A DNA stretch of 64,000 nucleotides from Enterococcus_D entomosocium (GCF_030441895.1 NZ_JARJAS010000006.1); one strand, 5' to 3'. Positions 13,357 through 23,376 are shown, counted from the stretch's first letter. Translations and numbers: made by a program. The notes: generated by a model not told the origin, from the sequence alone.

Positions 13357-16300
13357 TTAAATTGCTTTTGTTGAAAAACTGCGGGATTCCATCACTTTTA
13401 GAATTGCATCCGCTGTATCAAGAGAAGTAAAGGTCGGTACACCATGCTCCACTGCTTCTCGGCGAATGATAAATCCGTCTTCCGTTGCATTTTGGCGATC
13501 TTTGTCCATGGTATTGACTACTACTTGGGTCGTTCCTTTACGGATCAAATCAACAACCGTTTCTTCTGCTTGTTGATCAGAGATTTTAGCAACTCGTGTC
13601 ACTTGCAGGCCTTTTTCTTCAAAGTAATCAGCGGTTCCATTGGTAGCCATTAAGGTGAAGCCGACCTCTACGAAACGCGCCGCCAGTGCTGCTGCCTCTT
13701 CTTTGCTTTCGTCTGCAACGGTGAAAAGTGCTTTTCCAAATTCAGGAATATGCAGGCCTGATGCCTCAAAAGCTTTATAAAGTGCTTTTGCCAAATCTTT
13801 ATCTGATCCCATTACTTCACCCGTTGATTTCATTTCAGGGCCTAAGTAAGTATCGACTTTTAAAAGTTTTGTAAAGGAGAAGACAGGTGCTTTGATGTGT
13901 ACTTCATTTGGTGTTGGAGCAAGTCCGTCTTGATAACCTAACGCTGTGATCTCTTCCCCGAGAATCGCCTTCGTGGCAATTTGTGCCATTGGGATCTCTG
14001 TTACCTTGCTTAAAAATGGCACGGTTCGGCTAGCACGAGGATTTACTTCAATGACATACACTTTGTTCTCATGGATGACAAATTGGATATTCATCATACC
14101 GATACAATTTAAACCTAATGCCAAGCGTTTGGTATATTCTTCGATCGTAGCAATTAGTTCATCCGAAAGATTTTGCGGTGGATAGACTGCCATTGAATCT
14201 CCTGAATGGACCCCTGCACGCTCGATATGTTCCATGATTCCAGGAATCAAAACAGTTTTGCCGTCACAGATAGCATCGACTTCACATTCTTTACCAACCA
14301 AGTAACGATCGACCAAGACAGGATGTTCTGGTGATGCTTTCACTGCATGACGCATATAATCTTCTAAATCGGCTTGGTTTTCCACGATTTCCATCGCACG
14401 TCCCCCTAAGACATAACTTGGGCGGACTAAAACAGGATAGCCGATTTTTTGTGCGATGGCGATCGCTTCTTGTTCGTTCGTCGCCGTGTCGCCTGGTGGT
14501 TGCGGAATATCTAGTGCTTGTAATGCTTGCTCAAAGAGATCGCGGTTTTCGGCACGATCAAGATCTTCAATGCTGGTGCCTAGGATTTTTACTCCGGCTT
14601 TCACCAAAGGTTCGGCTAAATTGATCGCCGTTTGCCCGCCAAATTGGACGATGACCCCAATTGGCTGTTCCAAATCGATCACATGCAAGACATCTTCTAA
14701 GGTCAACGGTTCAAAATACAGCTTGTCGGAGATAGAAAAATCAGTCGAAACCGTTTCAGGATTACTGTTCATGATGATCGCTTCATAGCCAGCAGCTTGG
14801 ATCGCTTTCACCGAGTGCACTGTTGCATAGTCGAACTCCACCCCTTGTCCGATTCGGATCGGTCCAGAACCTAGGACAAGAACAGATTCTTTTTCACTGC
14901 GCTTGCTTTCATTCTCAAACTCATAGGTGCTGTAGAAATAAGGTGTTGCTGATTCAAATTCTGCGGCACATGTATCTACCATTTTGTAGACGGGCAAAAT
15001 CTTTTGCTCATGACGCAGCGTGCGGATCTCAGCTTCCGTGGTTTCCCACAGCTCAGCGATCTTTTTATCCGTAAAGCCGTTTTGCTTGGCTTTTTTCAAC
15101 ACATCAAGGGAATGTGGTTCGTTTGCTAATGCTTGTTCGATCTCAAAGATGTGAAGCATTTTATCTAAGAAGAATAAATCGATTTTCGTCATTTCATTCA
15201 AATCTTCGATAGTATACCCTCTTCGGATGGCTTCCATGACGTAGAACAGGCGATCATCTTGGGCCTTGATGACCTTCTCCATCAGATCATTGTCAGAAAG
15301 AGCTTCTAGTTCTTTCATTTCGATATGATGTGTGCCGATTTCCAATGAACGAACAGCTTTCAGTAATGACTCTTCAATATTACGACCAATGGCCATCACT
15401 TCTCCAGTTGCTTTCATTTGTGTTCCTAATCGACGTTCCCCCGTTTCAAACTTGTCAAACGGCCAGCGAGGAATTTTTGCCACAACATAGTCAAGGGCGG
15501 GTTCAAATTCTGCATAGGTGGTTTCTGTGACTGGATTTTTCATTTCATCCAATGTTAAACCGACGGCAATTTTCGCTGCCAATTTGGCAATTGGATAACC
15601 TGTTGCTTTACTTGCTAGTGCAGACGAACGAGAAACCCTTGGATTTACTTCAATCACATAGTAATTAAAGCTATGTGGATCAAGTGCCAACTGAACGTTA
15701 CAACCACCTTCTATTTTTAATGCGCGAATAATTTTTAATGACGCATCTCGCAACATTTGGTATTCATGGTCTGACAGTGTTTGACTAGGGGCAAAGACGA
15801 TGGAATCGCCGGTGTGGATGCCGACTGGATCGAAGTTTTCCATATTACAAACAACGATCGCGTTGTCTGCAGAATCCCGCATCACTTCATATTCGATCTC
15901 TTTAAACCCAGCAATACTACGTTCAATCAAGCATTGGGTCACGGGCGAGAGCTTCAAGCCGTTTTCAGCGATTTGGCGTAATTCTTCTTCATTGTTACAC
16001 ATGCCACCGCCCGTTCCTCCTAGCGTAAATGCTGGACGAACAATGATTGGAAAGCCGATTTTTTTCGCAAATTCAACTGCTGCTTCCACCGTTGATACGA
16101 TTTCGGATTCTGGGATCGGTTGATCCAATTCTTCCATTAATTGTTTGAATAAATCTCGATCTTCTGCCTGATCGATTGCCGCTAATTTGGTTCCTAGCAA
16201 CTCAATTCCTAATTCATCCAAAATACCTGAGTTGGCTAATTCCATCGCCATATTCAAGCCCGTTTGTCCGCCTAATGTCGGTAAAATTGCATCAGGCTGT

Positions 16301-16542
16301 TCTTTACGTAAAATCCGTGAGACAAACTCAAATGTGATTGGTTCAATGTAGACTTTGTCAGCAATTTCTTTGTCCGTCATGATCGTTGCGGGATTCGAAT
16401 TGACTAACACCACTTCGTAGCCTTCTTCTCGTAAAGCTAAACAAGCTTGTGTACCGGCATAATCAAATTCTGCCGCTTGTCCTATAATAATCGGTCCAGA
16501 ACCGATTACCATGATTTTCTTGATATCTGTACGTTTTGGCAT
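13357..16542 (-). CDS. carB: Carbamoyl-phosphate synthase large subunit
   Basis: This 1061-aa protein makes carbamoyl phosphate from bicarbonate, ammonia and two ATP. The two homologous ATP-grasp halves are clear: VIGSGPIIIGQAAEFDYAG begins the first and LGSGPIRIGQGVEFDYA the second, with matching NPRVSRSSALASK and NPRASRTVPFLSK. The C-terminal ~130 residues form the MGS-like regulatory domain. The ATG at 16542 is preceded by GGAGCAGAACTAAT and lies one base after the carA stop. Because it lies in the pyr operon the enzyme is the pyrimidine-type synthase (also called pyrAB) and may also serve arginine synthesis. Confidence 0.97.
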   Translation of the reverse strand: MPKRTDIKKIMVIGSGPIIIGQAAEFDYAGTQACLALREEGYEVVLVNSNPATIMTDKEIADKVYIEPITFEFVSRILRKEQPDAILPTLGGQTGLNMAMELANSGILDELGIELLGTKLAAIDQAEDRDLFKQLMEELDQPIPESEIVSTVEAAVEFAKKIGFPIIVRPAFTLGGTGGGMCNNEEELRQIAENGLKLSPVTQCLIERSIAGFKEIEYEVMRDSADNAIVVCNMENFDPVGIHTGDSIVFAPSQTLSDHEYQMLRDASLKIIRALKIEGGCNVQLALDPHSFNYYVIEVNPRVSRSSALASKATGYPIAKLAAKIAVGLTLDEMKNPVTETTYAEFEPALDYVVAKIPRWPFDKFETGERRLGTQMKATGEVMAIGRNIEESLLKAVRSLEIGTHHIEMKELEALSDNDLMEKVIKAQDDRLFYVMEAIRRGYTIEDLNEMTKIDLFFLDKMLHIFEIEQALANEPHSLDVLKKAKQNGFTDKKIAELWETTEAEIRTLRHEQKILPVYKMVDTCAAEFESATPYFYSTYEFENESKRSEKESVLVLGSGPIRIGQGVEFDYATVHSVKAIQAAGYEAIIMNSNPETVSTDFSISDKLYFEPLTLEDVLHVIDLEQPIGVIVQFGGQTAINLAEPLVKAGVKILGTSIEDLDRAENRDLFEQALQALDIPQPPGDTATNEQEAIAIAQKIGYPVLVRPSYVLGGRAMEIVENQADLEDYMRHAVKASPEHPVLVDRYLVGKECEVDAICDGKTVLIPGIMEHIERAGVHSGDSMAVYPPQNLSDELIATIEEYTKRLALGLNCIGMMNIQFVIHENKVYVIEVNPRASRTVPFLSKVTEIPMAQIATKAILGEEITALGYQDGLAPTPNEVHIKAPVFSFTKLLKVDTYLGPEMKSTGEVMGSDKDLAKALYKAFEASGLHIPEFGKALFTVADESKEEAAALAARFVEVGFTLMATNGTADYFEEKGLQVTRVAKISDQQAEETVVDLIRKGTTQVVVNTMDKDRQNATEDGFIIRREAVEHGVPTFTSLDTADAILKVMESRSFSTKAI

Positions 16543-16543
16543 A

Positions 16544-17623
16544 TTAGTTCTGCTCCTTCCATGCATCGATCATCTCTAAAAATTCGTCAAATAAGTGGAC
16601 CGCATCATGCGGGCCCGGTGCCGCATCTGGGTGGTATTGGACACTGAATGCTGGGTAGCGGCGATGACGAACCCCTTCGATCGTGCCATCGTTCACTTCG
16701 ACGTGTGTCACCATTAGTTTTTCAGGATCGATGGATGCTTCATCCACAGCAAAGCCATGGTTTTGTGAGGTAAAATCGATCCGACCAGTGGCGATCTCTC
16801 TTACCGGATGGTTCAATCCGCGGTGACCGAACTTCATTTTATAGGTATCTGCCCCATTCGCTAATGAGAAGAGCTGATGGCCTAAACAAATCCCGAAGAT
16901 CGGTACCTTGCCTTGAATCCCTTGTATCATTTTAATTGCTTCTGGCAAGCTTTTAGGATCACCCGGTCCATTTGTCAGCATTACACCATCTGGTGCGAGG
17001 TCTAAAATTTCTTGCGCTGTCGTATTGTATGGCAAAATCGTTAAATTGCAGTTGCGGCGTGACAACTCCCGTAAAATACTGTGCTTCAAGCCGAAGTCGA
17101 TGACCACGATATTGCGACCCGTTCCAGGACTTGGATAAGGTTTTGAGGTAGAAACTTGTGCCACTTGATTGGTTGGTAAAACCGCCGCTTTTAATTGATC
17201 AAAGGCATGGTCAAAGACATCTCCTGCATCAACGATACTCGCTTTCATGGTCCCATGTTGACGGATCTTTCTTGTCAGCGCGCGTGTATCGATTCCTGCG
17301 ATCCCTGGAATATTTTTGCGTTTTAAAAATTCATCTAACGTCAGCTGTTTCCGCCAATTGCTCGCTAGACGCGCGTGTTCTTTCACAACGACCCCTTTAC
17401 AAGTCGGTGAAATTGATTCGTAGTCGTCTCGGTTGACGCCGTAATTTCCAACCATCGGATACGTAAACGTAATGATTTGTCCGTTAAAGCTTTGATCCGT
17501 AATGGCTTCTTGATAGCCCGTCATGCTGGTGGTAAAAACAATCTCACCAAAAACATTGATACTGGCACCAAAGCCTTCGCCTTCAAAGTATGTTCCATCT
17601 TCTAAAATAAGCCAACGTTTCAT
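16544..17623 (-). CDS. carA: Carbamoyl-phosphate synthase small subunit (glutaminase)
   Basis: This 359-aa subunit hydrolyses glutamine and feeds ammonia to CarB. The class I amidotransferase triad is visible as Cys in FGICLGHQLF and His in QYHPDAAPGPHDA. The N-terminal LILEDGTYFEGEGFGA is the family start. I chose the ATG at 17623, which has AAGGTGGG 7 nt upstream and begins one base after the pyrC stop, over a GTG four codons earlier. Confidence 0.97.
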   Translation of the reverse strand: MKRWLILEDGTYFEGEGFGASINVFGEIVFTTSMTGYQEAITDQSFNGQIITFTYPMVGNYGVNRDDYESISPTCKGVVVKEHARLASNWRKQLTLDEFLKRKNIPGIAGIDTRALTRKIRQHGTMKASIVDAGDVFDHAFDQLKAAVLPTNQVAQVSTSKPYPSPGTGRNIVVIDFGLKHSILRELSRRNCNLTILPYNTTAQEILDLAPDGVMLTNGPGDPKSLPEAIKMIQGIQGKVPIFGICLGHQLFSLANGADTYKMKFGHRGLNHPVREIATGRIDFTSQNHGFAVDEASIDPEKLMVTHVEVNDGTIEGVRHRRYPAFSVQYHPDAAPGPHDAVHLFDEFLEMIDAWKEQN

Positions 17624-17624
17624 A

Positions 17625-18908
17625 TTATTGCCCACCTTTTTGCCATACTAATTTTCCATTTACAAATGTATAACTTGTATCCCCATATAACGTCCATCCA
17701 CCGAAAGGCGTATTGACTCCTTTTGATAGAAATTGCTTAGGATCCACGTTATAAGCTGATTCTAAGTCAAAAATCGCGAGATCGGCTTTGTCTCCGACCA
17801 TCATCGTTCCGGCGCTTAGACCAAAGATTGATGCTGGTTTCACGGTCATCCAATCCACTAGTTGCTGCAAGGTAAAGCGTCCTGTTTTGACAAAATGAGT
17901 GTACAACAATTGGAAGGCATATTCTGATCCGACGATGCCAAATGGTGCTTTTAAAAAGCTTTTCATTTTTTCTTCATAGCCATGTGGGGCATGATCCGTC
18001 GCGATACAATCGATCGTGCCATCCAGCAGACCTTCGATCAACGCTTCACGGTCTTCTTGCCCACGTAACGGTGGGTTCATTTTCCAAAAGCCTTCATCGG
18101 CAGGAATATCTTCATCGATTAGAAGCAAATGATGAGGAGAAACTTCAGCTGTCACATGGATACCAGCTTTTTTGGCATCTCGGATCACTCGAACACTTTC
18201 TTTGGTCGAGACATGGCAGACATGGTAATGAGCACCCGTTGCTTCCGCCAAAAGTACATCACGAGCGATTTGAGAAGCTTCCGTTACACTCAAGATCCCC
18301 GGTAGTCCAAGTTCTTCTGCTTTTTTACCAGCATGCATCACGCCGCCAAAGAGTAAGGAGTCATCTTCTGTATGGGCAACCAAGGCCAAGTCATTTTCGG
18401 CTGCTTGCTTCATTGCCAGATACATTGTGCCAGCAGTCTGAACACCCACGCCATCGTTCGTCAAGGCGAAAGCGCCAGCAGCTTTCATTCCAGCTGCATC
18501 CGTCAACGTTTCACTGCGTAAGTTTTCTGTGATCGGGGCGTATTGTAAGACATTGATTGACGCATCTGCGTTGATTTTTTCGTAAACAGCTGTTAATTTT
18601 TCCGGTGTATCGGGAACTGGGTCAAGGTTTGGCATTGCGCAAACTGTCGTGAACCCACCGCGAGCTGCTGCGATGCTGCCCGTTTCAATTGTTTCTTTGT
18701 ACTCAAAGCCTGGTTCTCTGAAGTGTACATGAACATCCACTAAACCTGGCGTGATCAATTGCTCTTTGGCATCGATGACTTCGTGAAAATCTGTTTCGGG
18801 AAATGCTGTACCGATCCCGCGAATGATTCCTTCTTCGATCCAAATTGCTGCAGGAACACAGTGATTGTCTTTTTTGATGATTTTACCGTTTTTAATGAGT
18901 GTTTTCAT
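17625..18908 (-). CDS. pyrC: Dihydroorotase
   Basis: This 427-aa class I amidohydrolase cyclises carbamoyl aspartate to dihydroorotate. Metal ligands are visible in VHVHFREPG, HTEDD, CHVST and the catalytic Asp in ATDHAPH. The ATG follows AGAGGAGG. It lies 36 nt downstream of pyrB. Confidence 0.97.
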   Translation of the reverse strand: MKTLIKNGKIIKKDNHCVPAAIWIEEGIIRGIGTAFPETDFHEVIDAKEQLITPGLVDVHVHFREPGFEYKETIETGSIAAARGGFTTVCAMPNLDPVPDTPEKLTAVYEKINADASINVLQYAPITENLRSETLTDAAGMKAAGAFALTNDGVGVQTAGTMYLAMKQAAENDLALVAHTEDDSLLFGGVMHAGKKAEELGLPGILSVTEASQIARDVLLAEATGAHYHVCHVSTKESVRVIRDAKKAGIHVTAEVSPHHLLLIDEDIPADEGFWKMNPPLRGQEDREALIEGLLDGTIDCIATDHAPHGYEEKMKSFLKAPFGIVGSEYAFQLLYTHFVKTGRFTLQQLVDWMTVKPASIFGLSAGTMMVGDKADLAIFDLESAYNVDPKQFLSKGVNTPFGGWTLYGDTSYTFVNGKLVWQKGGQ

Positions 18909-18944
18909 GTAAACTTCCTCCTCTAATTCTTTCCTTTTTGCCTG

Positions 18945-19871
18945 TTAGGCCTTACCGTTCAACACCGCTTCAAGAATCGCCATTCGAACAAAGACGCCAT
19001 TGGACATCTGTGTGATGATTCGTGAGCGTAAGCTTTCAACTAAGGCATCAGCCAATTCCACATCGCGATTGACCGGCGCTGGGTGCATTATGATCGCATG
19101 CTCTTTCATTCTTGCGGCGCGTTCGACGGTCAACCCGTGATTTTTTAAGTATTCTTCTTTTGAAAAGCTTTCCGTTCCATCATGGCGCTCGTGCTGGACA
19201 CGAAGCATCATCATAACATCGACTTCTGCGACCAATTCGTCTAATGGTAGCCAATGACCGTATACTTCAAATTCTTCGTCATACCATTCCTTTGGACCTG
19301 AGAAGAAGACTTTCGCTCCGAGACGCTTCAACATTTGCATGTTTGATTTTGCGACCCGTGAGTGGGTGATGTCACCTACGATTGCGACTTTCAAGTCGTC
19401 AAAATGCCCAAACTCTTCATAGATCGTCATCAGATCTAGCAAGCATTGAGTTGGGTGTTGGCCGCTGCCGTCCCCGCCATTGATGATACTGCACTGGATC
19501 GTTTTGCTTTGGATCAAAGCGTCGTAGTAATTTTCATCGCCGTGGCGAATGACCGCAACGTCTACACCTAAAGCCGACATCGTCAAGACCGTGTCATACA
19601 AGGTCTCGCCTTTTTGAACAGAACTGGTGGAGGCTTCAAATTCGATGACTTCGATCCCTAGTTTTTTCTCAGCAACATCGAAGCTTTTGTGGGTTCTGGT
19701 ACTGTTCTCAAAAAAGAGATTTGTTGCGAAATATTGTTCTTTTTGGGGCATCCATTTCGCCCCTCTTTTGAATTCTTGTCCTCTGCGGATGAGTCCCATC
19801 ACTTCACGGTCCGTCAATGCTTCTACCGTCAAAAGATGCTTTAAGCTGATTCTTTCGGATTGAATAATCAT
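18945..19871 (-). CDS. pyrB: Aspartate carbamoyltransferase catalytic subunit
   Basis: This 308-aa enzyme condenses carbamoyl phosphate and aspartate. The carbamoyl phosphate loop FFENSTRTHKSF and the HPTQCLLD and HPAPVNRD motifs are complete. No pyrI gene is present, as usual in Firmicutes. The start follows AAAGGAGG. The 47-nt gap upstream is too short for a second PyrR attenuator. Confidence 0.97.
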   Translation of the reverse strand: MIIQSERISLKHLLTVEALTDREVMGLIRRGQEFKRGAKWMPQKEQYFATNLFFENSTRTHKSFDVAEKKLGIEVIEFEASTSSVQKGETLYDTVLTMSALGVDVAVIRHGDENYYDALIQSKTIQCSIINGGDGSGQHPTQCLLDLMTIYEEFGHFDDLKVAIVGDITHSRVAKSNMQMLKRLGAKVFFSGPKEWYDEEFEVYGHWLPLDELVAEVDVMMMLRVQHERHDGTESFSKEEYLKNHGLTVERAARMKEHAIIMHPAPVNRDVELADALVESLRSRIITQMSNGVFVRMAILEAVLNGKA

Positions 19872-19918
19872 GAATGAATTCCTCCTTTGATTCTGTTTAA
19901 ACGATGAGTTGGCACAAG

Positions 19919-21199
19919 TTATTTTTCTTCGCTGCGAGAGCTGTCAGGTAAAATAAGATTCAAGAAGATCCCTAGGACAGTTGCTAACGCCATTGCGGAT
20001 AATGTGAAGGTACCGACCGTGAAGACAAGACCGCCGATTCCTACCACAAGGATCACTGACGCAATGATCAAATTCTTCTTACGATCAAAATCGATTTTGT
20101 TGTCGATCAAAATTTTCAACCCGCTGGCAGCGATGACGCCAAAGAGCAGGAAGCTGATCCCTGAGATGACTGGACCAGGAATACTTAAGATCAATGCGCT
20201 TAGTTTTCCAACGAAGCCTAGTACGATGGCTAGAACTGCTGCTCCACCGATGACGAACACACTGTGGACCCGTGTAATTGCTAAAACCCCAATGTTTTCT
20301 CCGTAACTTGTCACTGGGGGGCCCCCAACGAGACCGGCTGCAATTTGAGCAAACCCATCTCCCAATAGTGTTCGGTTCAAGCCTGGCTCTTCAAAAAAGT
20401 TCCGCTTCGTTAATTTGTTCAAGACCATCAGATGACCGATGTGTTCGGTCATGGTAACAAAAGCGATCGGCGCCATCGTAGTGATTGCATTCAGATACAG
20501 TTTTGGTTCATAGTTAATGAAGGGAATCTCGAAGCTTGGCATGCCAAACCAGTTGGCGTCAATGATGGGCTGCACATCGACGATCCCCGCTGCTAAGGCG
20601 ATCAAGTATCCGCCCACGATCCCCAGAAGGATCGGGATCAATCCTAAAAACCCACGCAGAAACATATTGAAGAAAATCGTTAATCCTAAGGTAGCCAAAG
20701 CTACCAGAATGTACTTGAAATCGTAGACTGAGTCATTGTACATTGCATTCTGGGCGGCGTTAGCGGCTAACCCTAATCCAATCACCATAATCACAGGACC
20801 GACAATGATCGGTGGTAAGATCTTATCCAACCAAGCTGCACCGGCACGTTTAATGATCATCGAAACGATCACGTAAACCAACCCAGTCGTGATGGCGCCT
20901 TGTGCAATAGCTGGGTAGCCATCAGATTTCATCAGCATCTGCATCGCTGCGATAAACGCAAAGCTGCTGCCTAGATACGCAGGAATCTTCCCTTTCGTTG
21001 TGACCAAGTAAACCAATGTTCCAATACCTGAACTAACTAAAGCGATGCTGGGGTTGATCCCAACGAGGATCGGAACTAATACTGTTGCCCCAAACATCGT
21101 GAAAAGATGTTGTAAGCTTAGACCTAACCAAGGCAGTGCTTTGGGCCGATCTTTGATGTCTAAAACTGCGTCTGGATTACGAAATTCTTGCTTCTGCAT
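19919..21199 (-). CDS. pyrP: Uracil permease (NCS2 family)
   Basis: A 426-aa polytopic uracil:proton symporter with 12 to 14 hydrophobic segments. Visible family signatures are LGLSLQHLFTMFGATVLVP at the N-terminus, IAFVTMTEHIGHL (substrate-site Glu) and GPPVTSYGENIG. It lies second in the operon, 19 nt after pyrR, with a weak ribosome site (GGAAGAAG). It takes up uracil for salvage and is switched off with the biosynthetic genes when UMP is high. Confidence 0.95.
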   Translation of the reverse strand: MQKQEFRNPDAVLDIKDRPKALPWLGLSLQHLFTMFGATVLVPILVGINPSIALVSSGIGTLVYLVTTKGKIPAYLGSSFAFIAAMQMLMKSDGYPAIAQGAITTGLVYVIVSMIIKRAGAAWLDKILPPIIVGPVIMVIGLGLAANAAQNAMYNDSVYDFKYILVALATLGLTIFFNMFLRGFLGLIPILLGIVGGYLIALAAGIVDVQPIIDANWFGMPSFEIPFINYEPKLYLNAITTMAPIAFVTMTEHIGHLMVLNKLTKRNFFEEPGLNRTLLGDGFAQIAAGLVGGPPVTSYGENIGVLAITRVHSVFVIGGAAVLAIVLGFVGKLSALILSIPGPVISGISFLLFGVIAASGLKILIDNKIDFDRKKNLIIASVILVVGIGGLVFTVGTFTLSAMALATVLGIFLNLILPDSSRSEEK

Positions 21200-21218
21200 G
21201 TTGCTGTCACTCTTCTTC

Positions 21219-21755
21219 CTAGTCGTTTTCTTTATTGATCATGATCCGGTCAGAACCATCTGATTCTTCCATCTCCACGATAATTTCTTCACTTAAAGCA
21301 GTTGGAATATTTTTCCCAACGAAATCTGCCCGAATCGGCAGTTCACGATGACCGCGGTCAACTAGAACGGCGAGTGAGATTCGCTTTGGTCGACCAATAT
21401 CCATGATGGCATCCAAAGCTGCCCGAATCGTCCGTCCTGTAAACAAGACATCATCGATCAAGATGACTTCTTTGCCATCAATGGCAGTCGGGATGTCTGA
21501 TGAATGGATCTCTGGATCATCTTCTGCCTTTTTGTCATCTCGGTACAAGGTGATGTCCAATTCACCGACAGGTACTTCTACGCCTTCTAGTTGTTTTAAA
21601 CGTTCTGCTATTCGTTGAGCGATATAGATGCCTCTTGTCTTGATTCCTACCAGCACCAAGTTATCAATGCCGCGATTTCTTTCAATAATTTCATAGGTGA
21701 TCCGCGTTAACGCTCGTTTCATTGTTACTGCATCTACTACTTCTTTCGCTGCCAT
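21219..21755 (-). CDS. pyrR: PyrR: pyr operon regulator and uracil phosphoribosyltransferase
   Basis: This 178-aa bifunctional protein binds pyr leader RNA when UMP is bound and also converts uracil to UMP. The PRPP motif VILIDDVLFTGRTIRAAL is intact, and the basic TRITYEIIERNRG and RGIYIAQRIAERL segments probably belong to the RNA-binding face. A strong AGGAGG precedes the start. It is the first gene of the operon, right after the PyrR attenuator. Confidence 0.97.
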   Translation of the reverse strand: MAAKEVVDAVTMKRALTRITYEIIERNRGIDNLVLVGIKTRGIYIAQRIAERLKQLEGVEVPVGELDITLYRDDKKAEDDPEIHSSDIPTAIDGKEVILIDDVLFTGRTIRAALDAIMDIGRPKRISLAVLVDRGHRELPIRADFVGKNIPTALSEEIIVEMEESDGSDRIMINKEND

Positions 21756-21782
21756 ATGTTATTCCCTCCTAATTTTGAACAT

Positions 21783-21813
21783 AAAAAAACTCCTACCTGC
21801 TTGAGGTAGGAGT
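21783..21813 (-). terminator. Terminator of the pyr attenuator
   Basis: The minus strand arms ACTCCTACCT and AGGTAGGAGT form a perfect 10-bp stem with a 5-nt loop followed by six more T residues, 28 nt before pyrR. Confidence 0.92.
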
Positions 21814-21957
21814 CATGTTTTCCGATCGTTGCCTAAAATCCCATTCTGTGAATTTTGGGTACACGTTATCATCTAGTAAGGGTTCGAATCTCCAACGCGG
21901 GAGTCGTCTGCTTACTCATTCCTTCTTAGCCTCACGGGACTACATTTAAAGGAGCTA
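21814..21957 (-). promoter_or_regulatory. PyrR-binding leader (pyr attenuator)
   Basis: The minus strand contains AGTCCCGTGAGGCT at 21928-21941, matching the PyrR binding-loop consensus. Sequence between it and the terminator is expected to form the antiterminator; PyrR-UMP stabilises the anti-antiterminator and allows termination. This is the only such element in the operon. Confidence 0.9.
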
Positions 21958-21973
21958 TTTAGTTGTTACAATT

Positions 21974-22002
21974 ACTATACAGTTCTCACACAAAAAAATC
22001 AA
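21974..22002 (-). promoter_or_regulatory. Promoter of the pyr operon
   Basis: The minus strand shows -35 TTGATT (21997-22002), a 17-nt spacer and -10 TATAGT (21974-21979). The -35 box overlaps the stop codon of the upstream pseudouridine synthase gene. Confidence 0.75.
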
Positions 22003-22907
22003 TCATTTTTCCGCAATTTTTTTAACGTGTCCGCGAACAGCTCTGGTAATGGGGCTTCAAAGACCATTGACTCACCCGTAGCGGGATGTGCGAAACCTAA
22101 AAGCTTGGCGTGTAAAAACTGGCCGTTGCCTTTTAAGGTACGCTTTGGTCCGTAGATTGGGTCACCGGCTAACGGGAACCCGATATATTGCATATGCACT
22201 CTAATTTGGTGGGTTCTTCCAGTTTCCAATTGCAATTCCACCAAGGTAAATTGATCAAAGCGTTCCAACACGGTGAAATGAGTCACTGCGGGTTTGCCAT
22301 TCTCAATCACCGCCTGCATTTTCCGATTGACTTTCGAGCGGCCGATCGGTGCATTGATCGTGCCTTTTTCGTGGCTGATAATGCCATGGACCAATGCCAC
22401 ATACTTGCGTAACGAGGTTTTGTCTTTCAATTGTTTCGCTAACGACTCATGCGCCTGATCATTTTTGGCAATCATTAACAGACCCGACGTATCTTTGTCG
22501 ATTCGATGAACGATTCCTGGCCGAACAACATCATTGATCGTGGATAAATCATCCATATGGTACAATAACGCATTGACCAAGGTGCCATTTGGATGCCCAG
22601 CGGATGGATGAACCACCATCCCTTGCGGCTTGTTGATGACTGCCACATCAGCATCTTGATAGACGATCGTCAAAGGAATATTTTCTGGCTCTAAACCTAC
22701 TACTTCCGGCTCTGGCACTTGGATGACCAAGTGATCGCCTGCTTTTACTTTATAATTAGCCCGAACCGTTTCACCTTCTAAAGTAACGGCATCTTCTTTC
22801 AGCCATTGTTGAACTTGTGAACGGCTATGGTCAGGCAAGCGTTCAGCCAACACTTTGTCGACCCGCCCTTTTTCTTCTTTAATGATTACTTCAATTTGCT
22901 TTTCCAT
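21999..22907 (-). CDS. RluA-family pseudouridine synthase (RluD/YlyB type)
   Basis: A 302-aa RNA pseudouridine synthase. Residues 10-60 are an S4 RNA-binding domain, and the catalytic Asp lies in the hallmark HRIDKDTSGLL. The C-terminal LETGRTHQIRVH is also typical. It probably modifies 23S rRNA helix 69 like RluD, but the exact site is not readable. The ATG at 22907 has AAGGAG 7 nt upstream and overlaps the lspA end by 17 nt. The lspA-rluD arrangement is common in Firmicutes. Confidence 0.93.
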   Translation of the reverse strand: MEKQIEVIIKEEKGRVDKVLAERLPDHSRSQVQQWLKEDAVTLEGETVRANYKVKAGDHLVIQVPEPEVVGLEPENIPLTIVYQDADVAVINKPQGMVVHPSAGHPNGTLVNALLYHMDDLSTINDVVRPGIVHRIDKDTSGLLMIAKNDQAHESLAKQLKDKTSLRKYVALVHGIISHEKGTINAPIGRSKVNRKMQAVIENGKPAVTHFTVLERFDQFTLVELQLETGRTHQIRVHMQYIGFPLAGDPIYGPKRTLKGNGQFLHAKLLGFAHPATGESMVFEAPLPELFADTLKKLRKND

Positions 22908-23376
22908 TTGATTCTCCTTGTTTCCCTTTTGCTTCGTCATCTACCAGTGCATAAATAAAAATCAAGATTACCCCAAACACTAATGACATATCAGCGATAT
23001 TGAAAATTGGGAAATTGATAAAATCAAGCTGGAACATGTCCACCACAAAGCCATGCTGCAAGCGATCGATGAAGTTTCCGATAGCGCCACCTAGAACAAA
23101 TGCCAATCCAAAGCGAAACCACAAACTGCTTTTTTGGTAACGAAACAATAGGTAAACAACGACGGCAACCGCGATAACGGTGATGATCGCAAAAAAAGTG
23201 ATTTTTCCTTCTAGAATACTCCAAGCTGCACCGGTATTCTGAAGATAGGTCAGGGACAACACATTGTCGATCAGAGAATGTGTTTCACCTAGTTGATAAT
23301 TGGCAACGATCCAAATTTTCAGCCATTGATCCAAGCCAATGACAACAGCACTTAACAAAAAAAACAACGCGATCAT
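22891..23376 (-). CDS. lspA: Lipoprotein signal peptidase (signal peptidase II)
   Basis: A 161-aa membrane aspartyl protease with four hydrophobic helices that cleaves the signal peptide of prolipoproteins after lipidation. The two catalytic Asp motifs are GNFIDRLQHGFVVDM and FNIADM. The start overlaps the CBS protein stop by 4 nt (ATGA) and its end overlaps the pseudouridine synthase, so the three genes form an operon. Confidence 0.96.
   Translation of the reverse strand: MIALFFLLSAVVIGLDQWLKIWIVANYQLGETHSLIDNVLSLTYLQNTGAAWSILEGKITFFAIITVIAVAVVVYLLFRYQKSSLWFRFGLAFVLGGAIGNFIDRLQHGFVVDMFQLDFINFPIFNIADMSLVFGVILIFIYALVDDEAKGKQGESNGKAN

Noticed and set aside
19872..21218. Second and third PyrR attenuators as in Bacillus
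   Set aside because: The pyrP-pyrB and pyrR-pyrP gaps are only 47 and 19 nt and show no terminator or binding loop.
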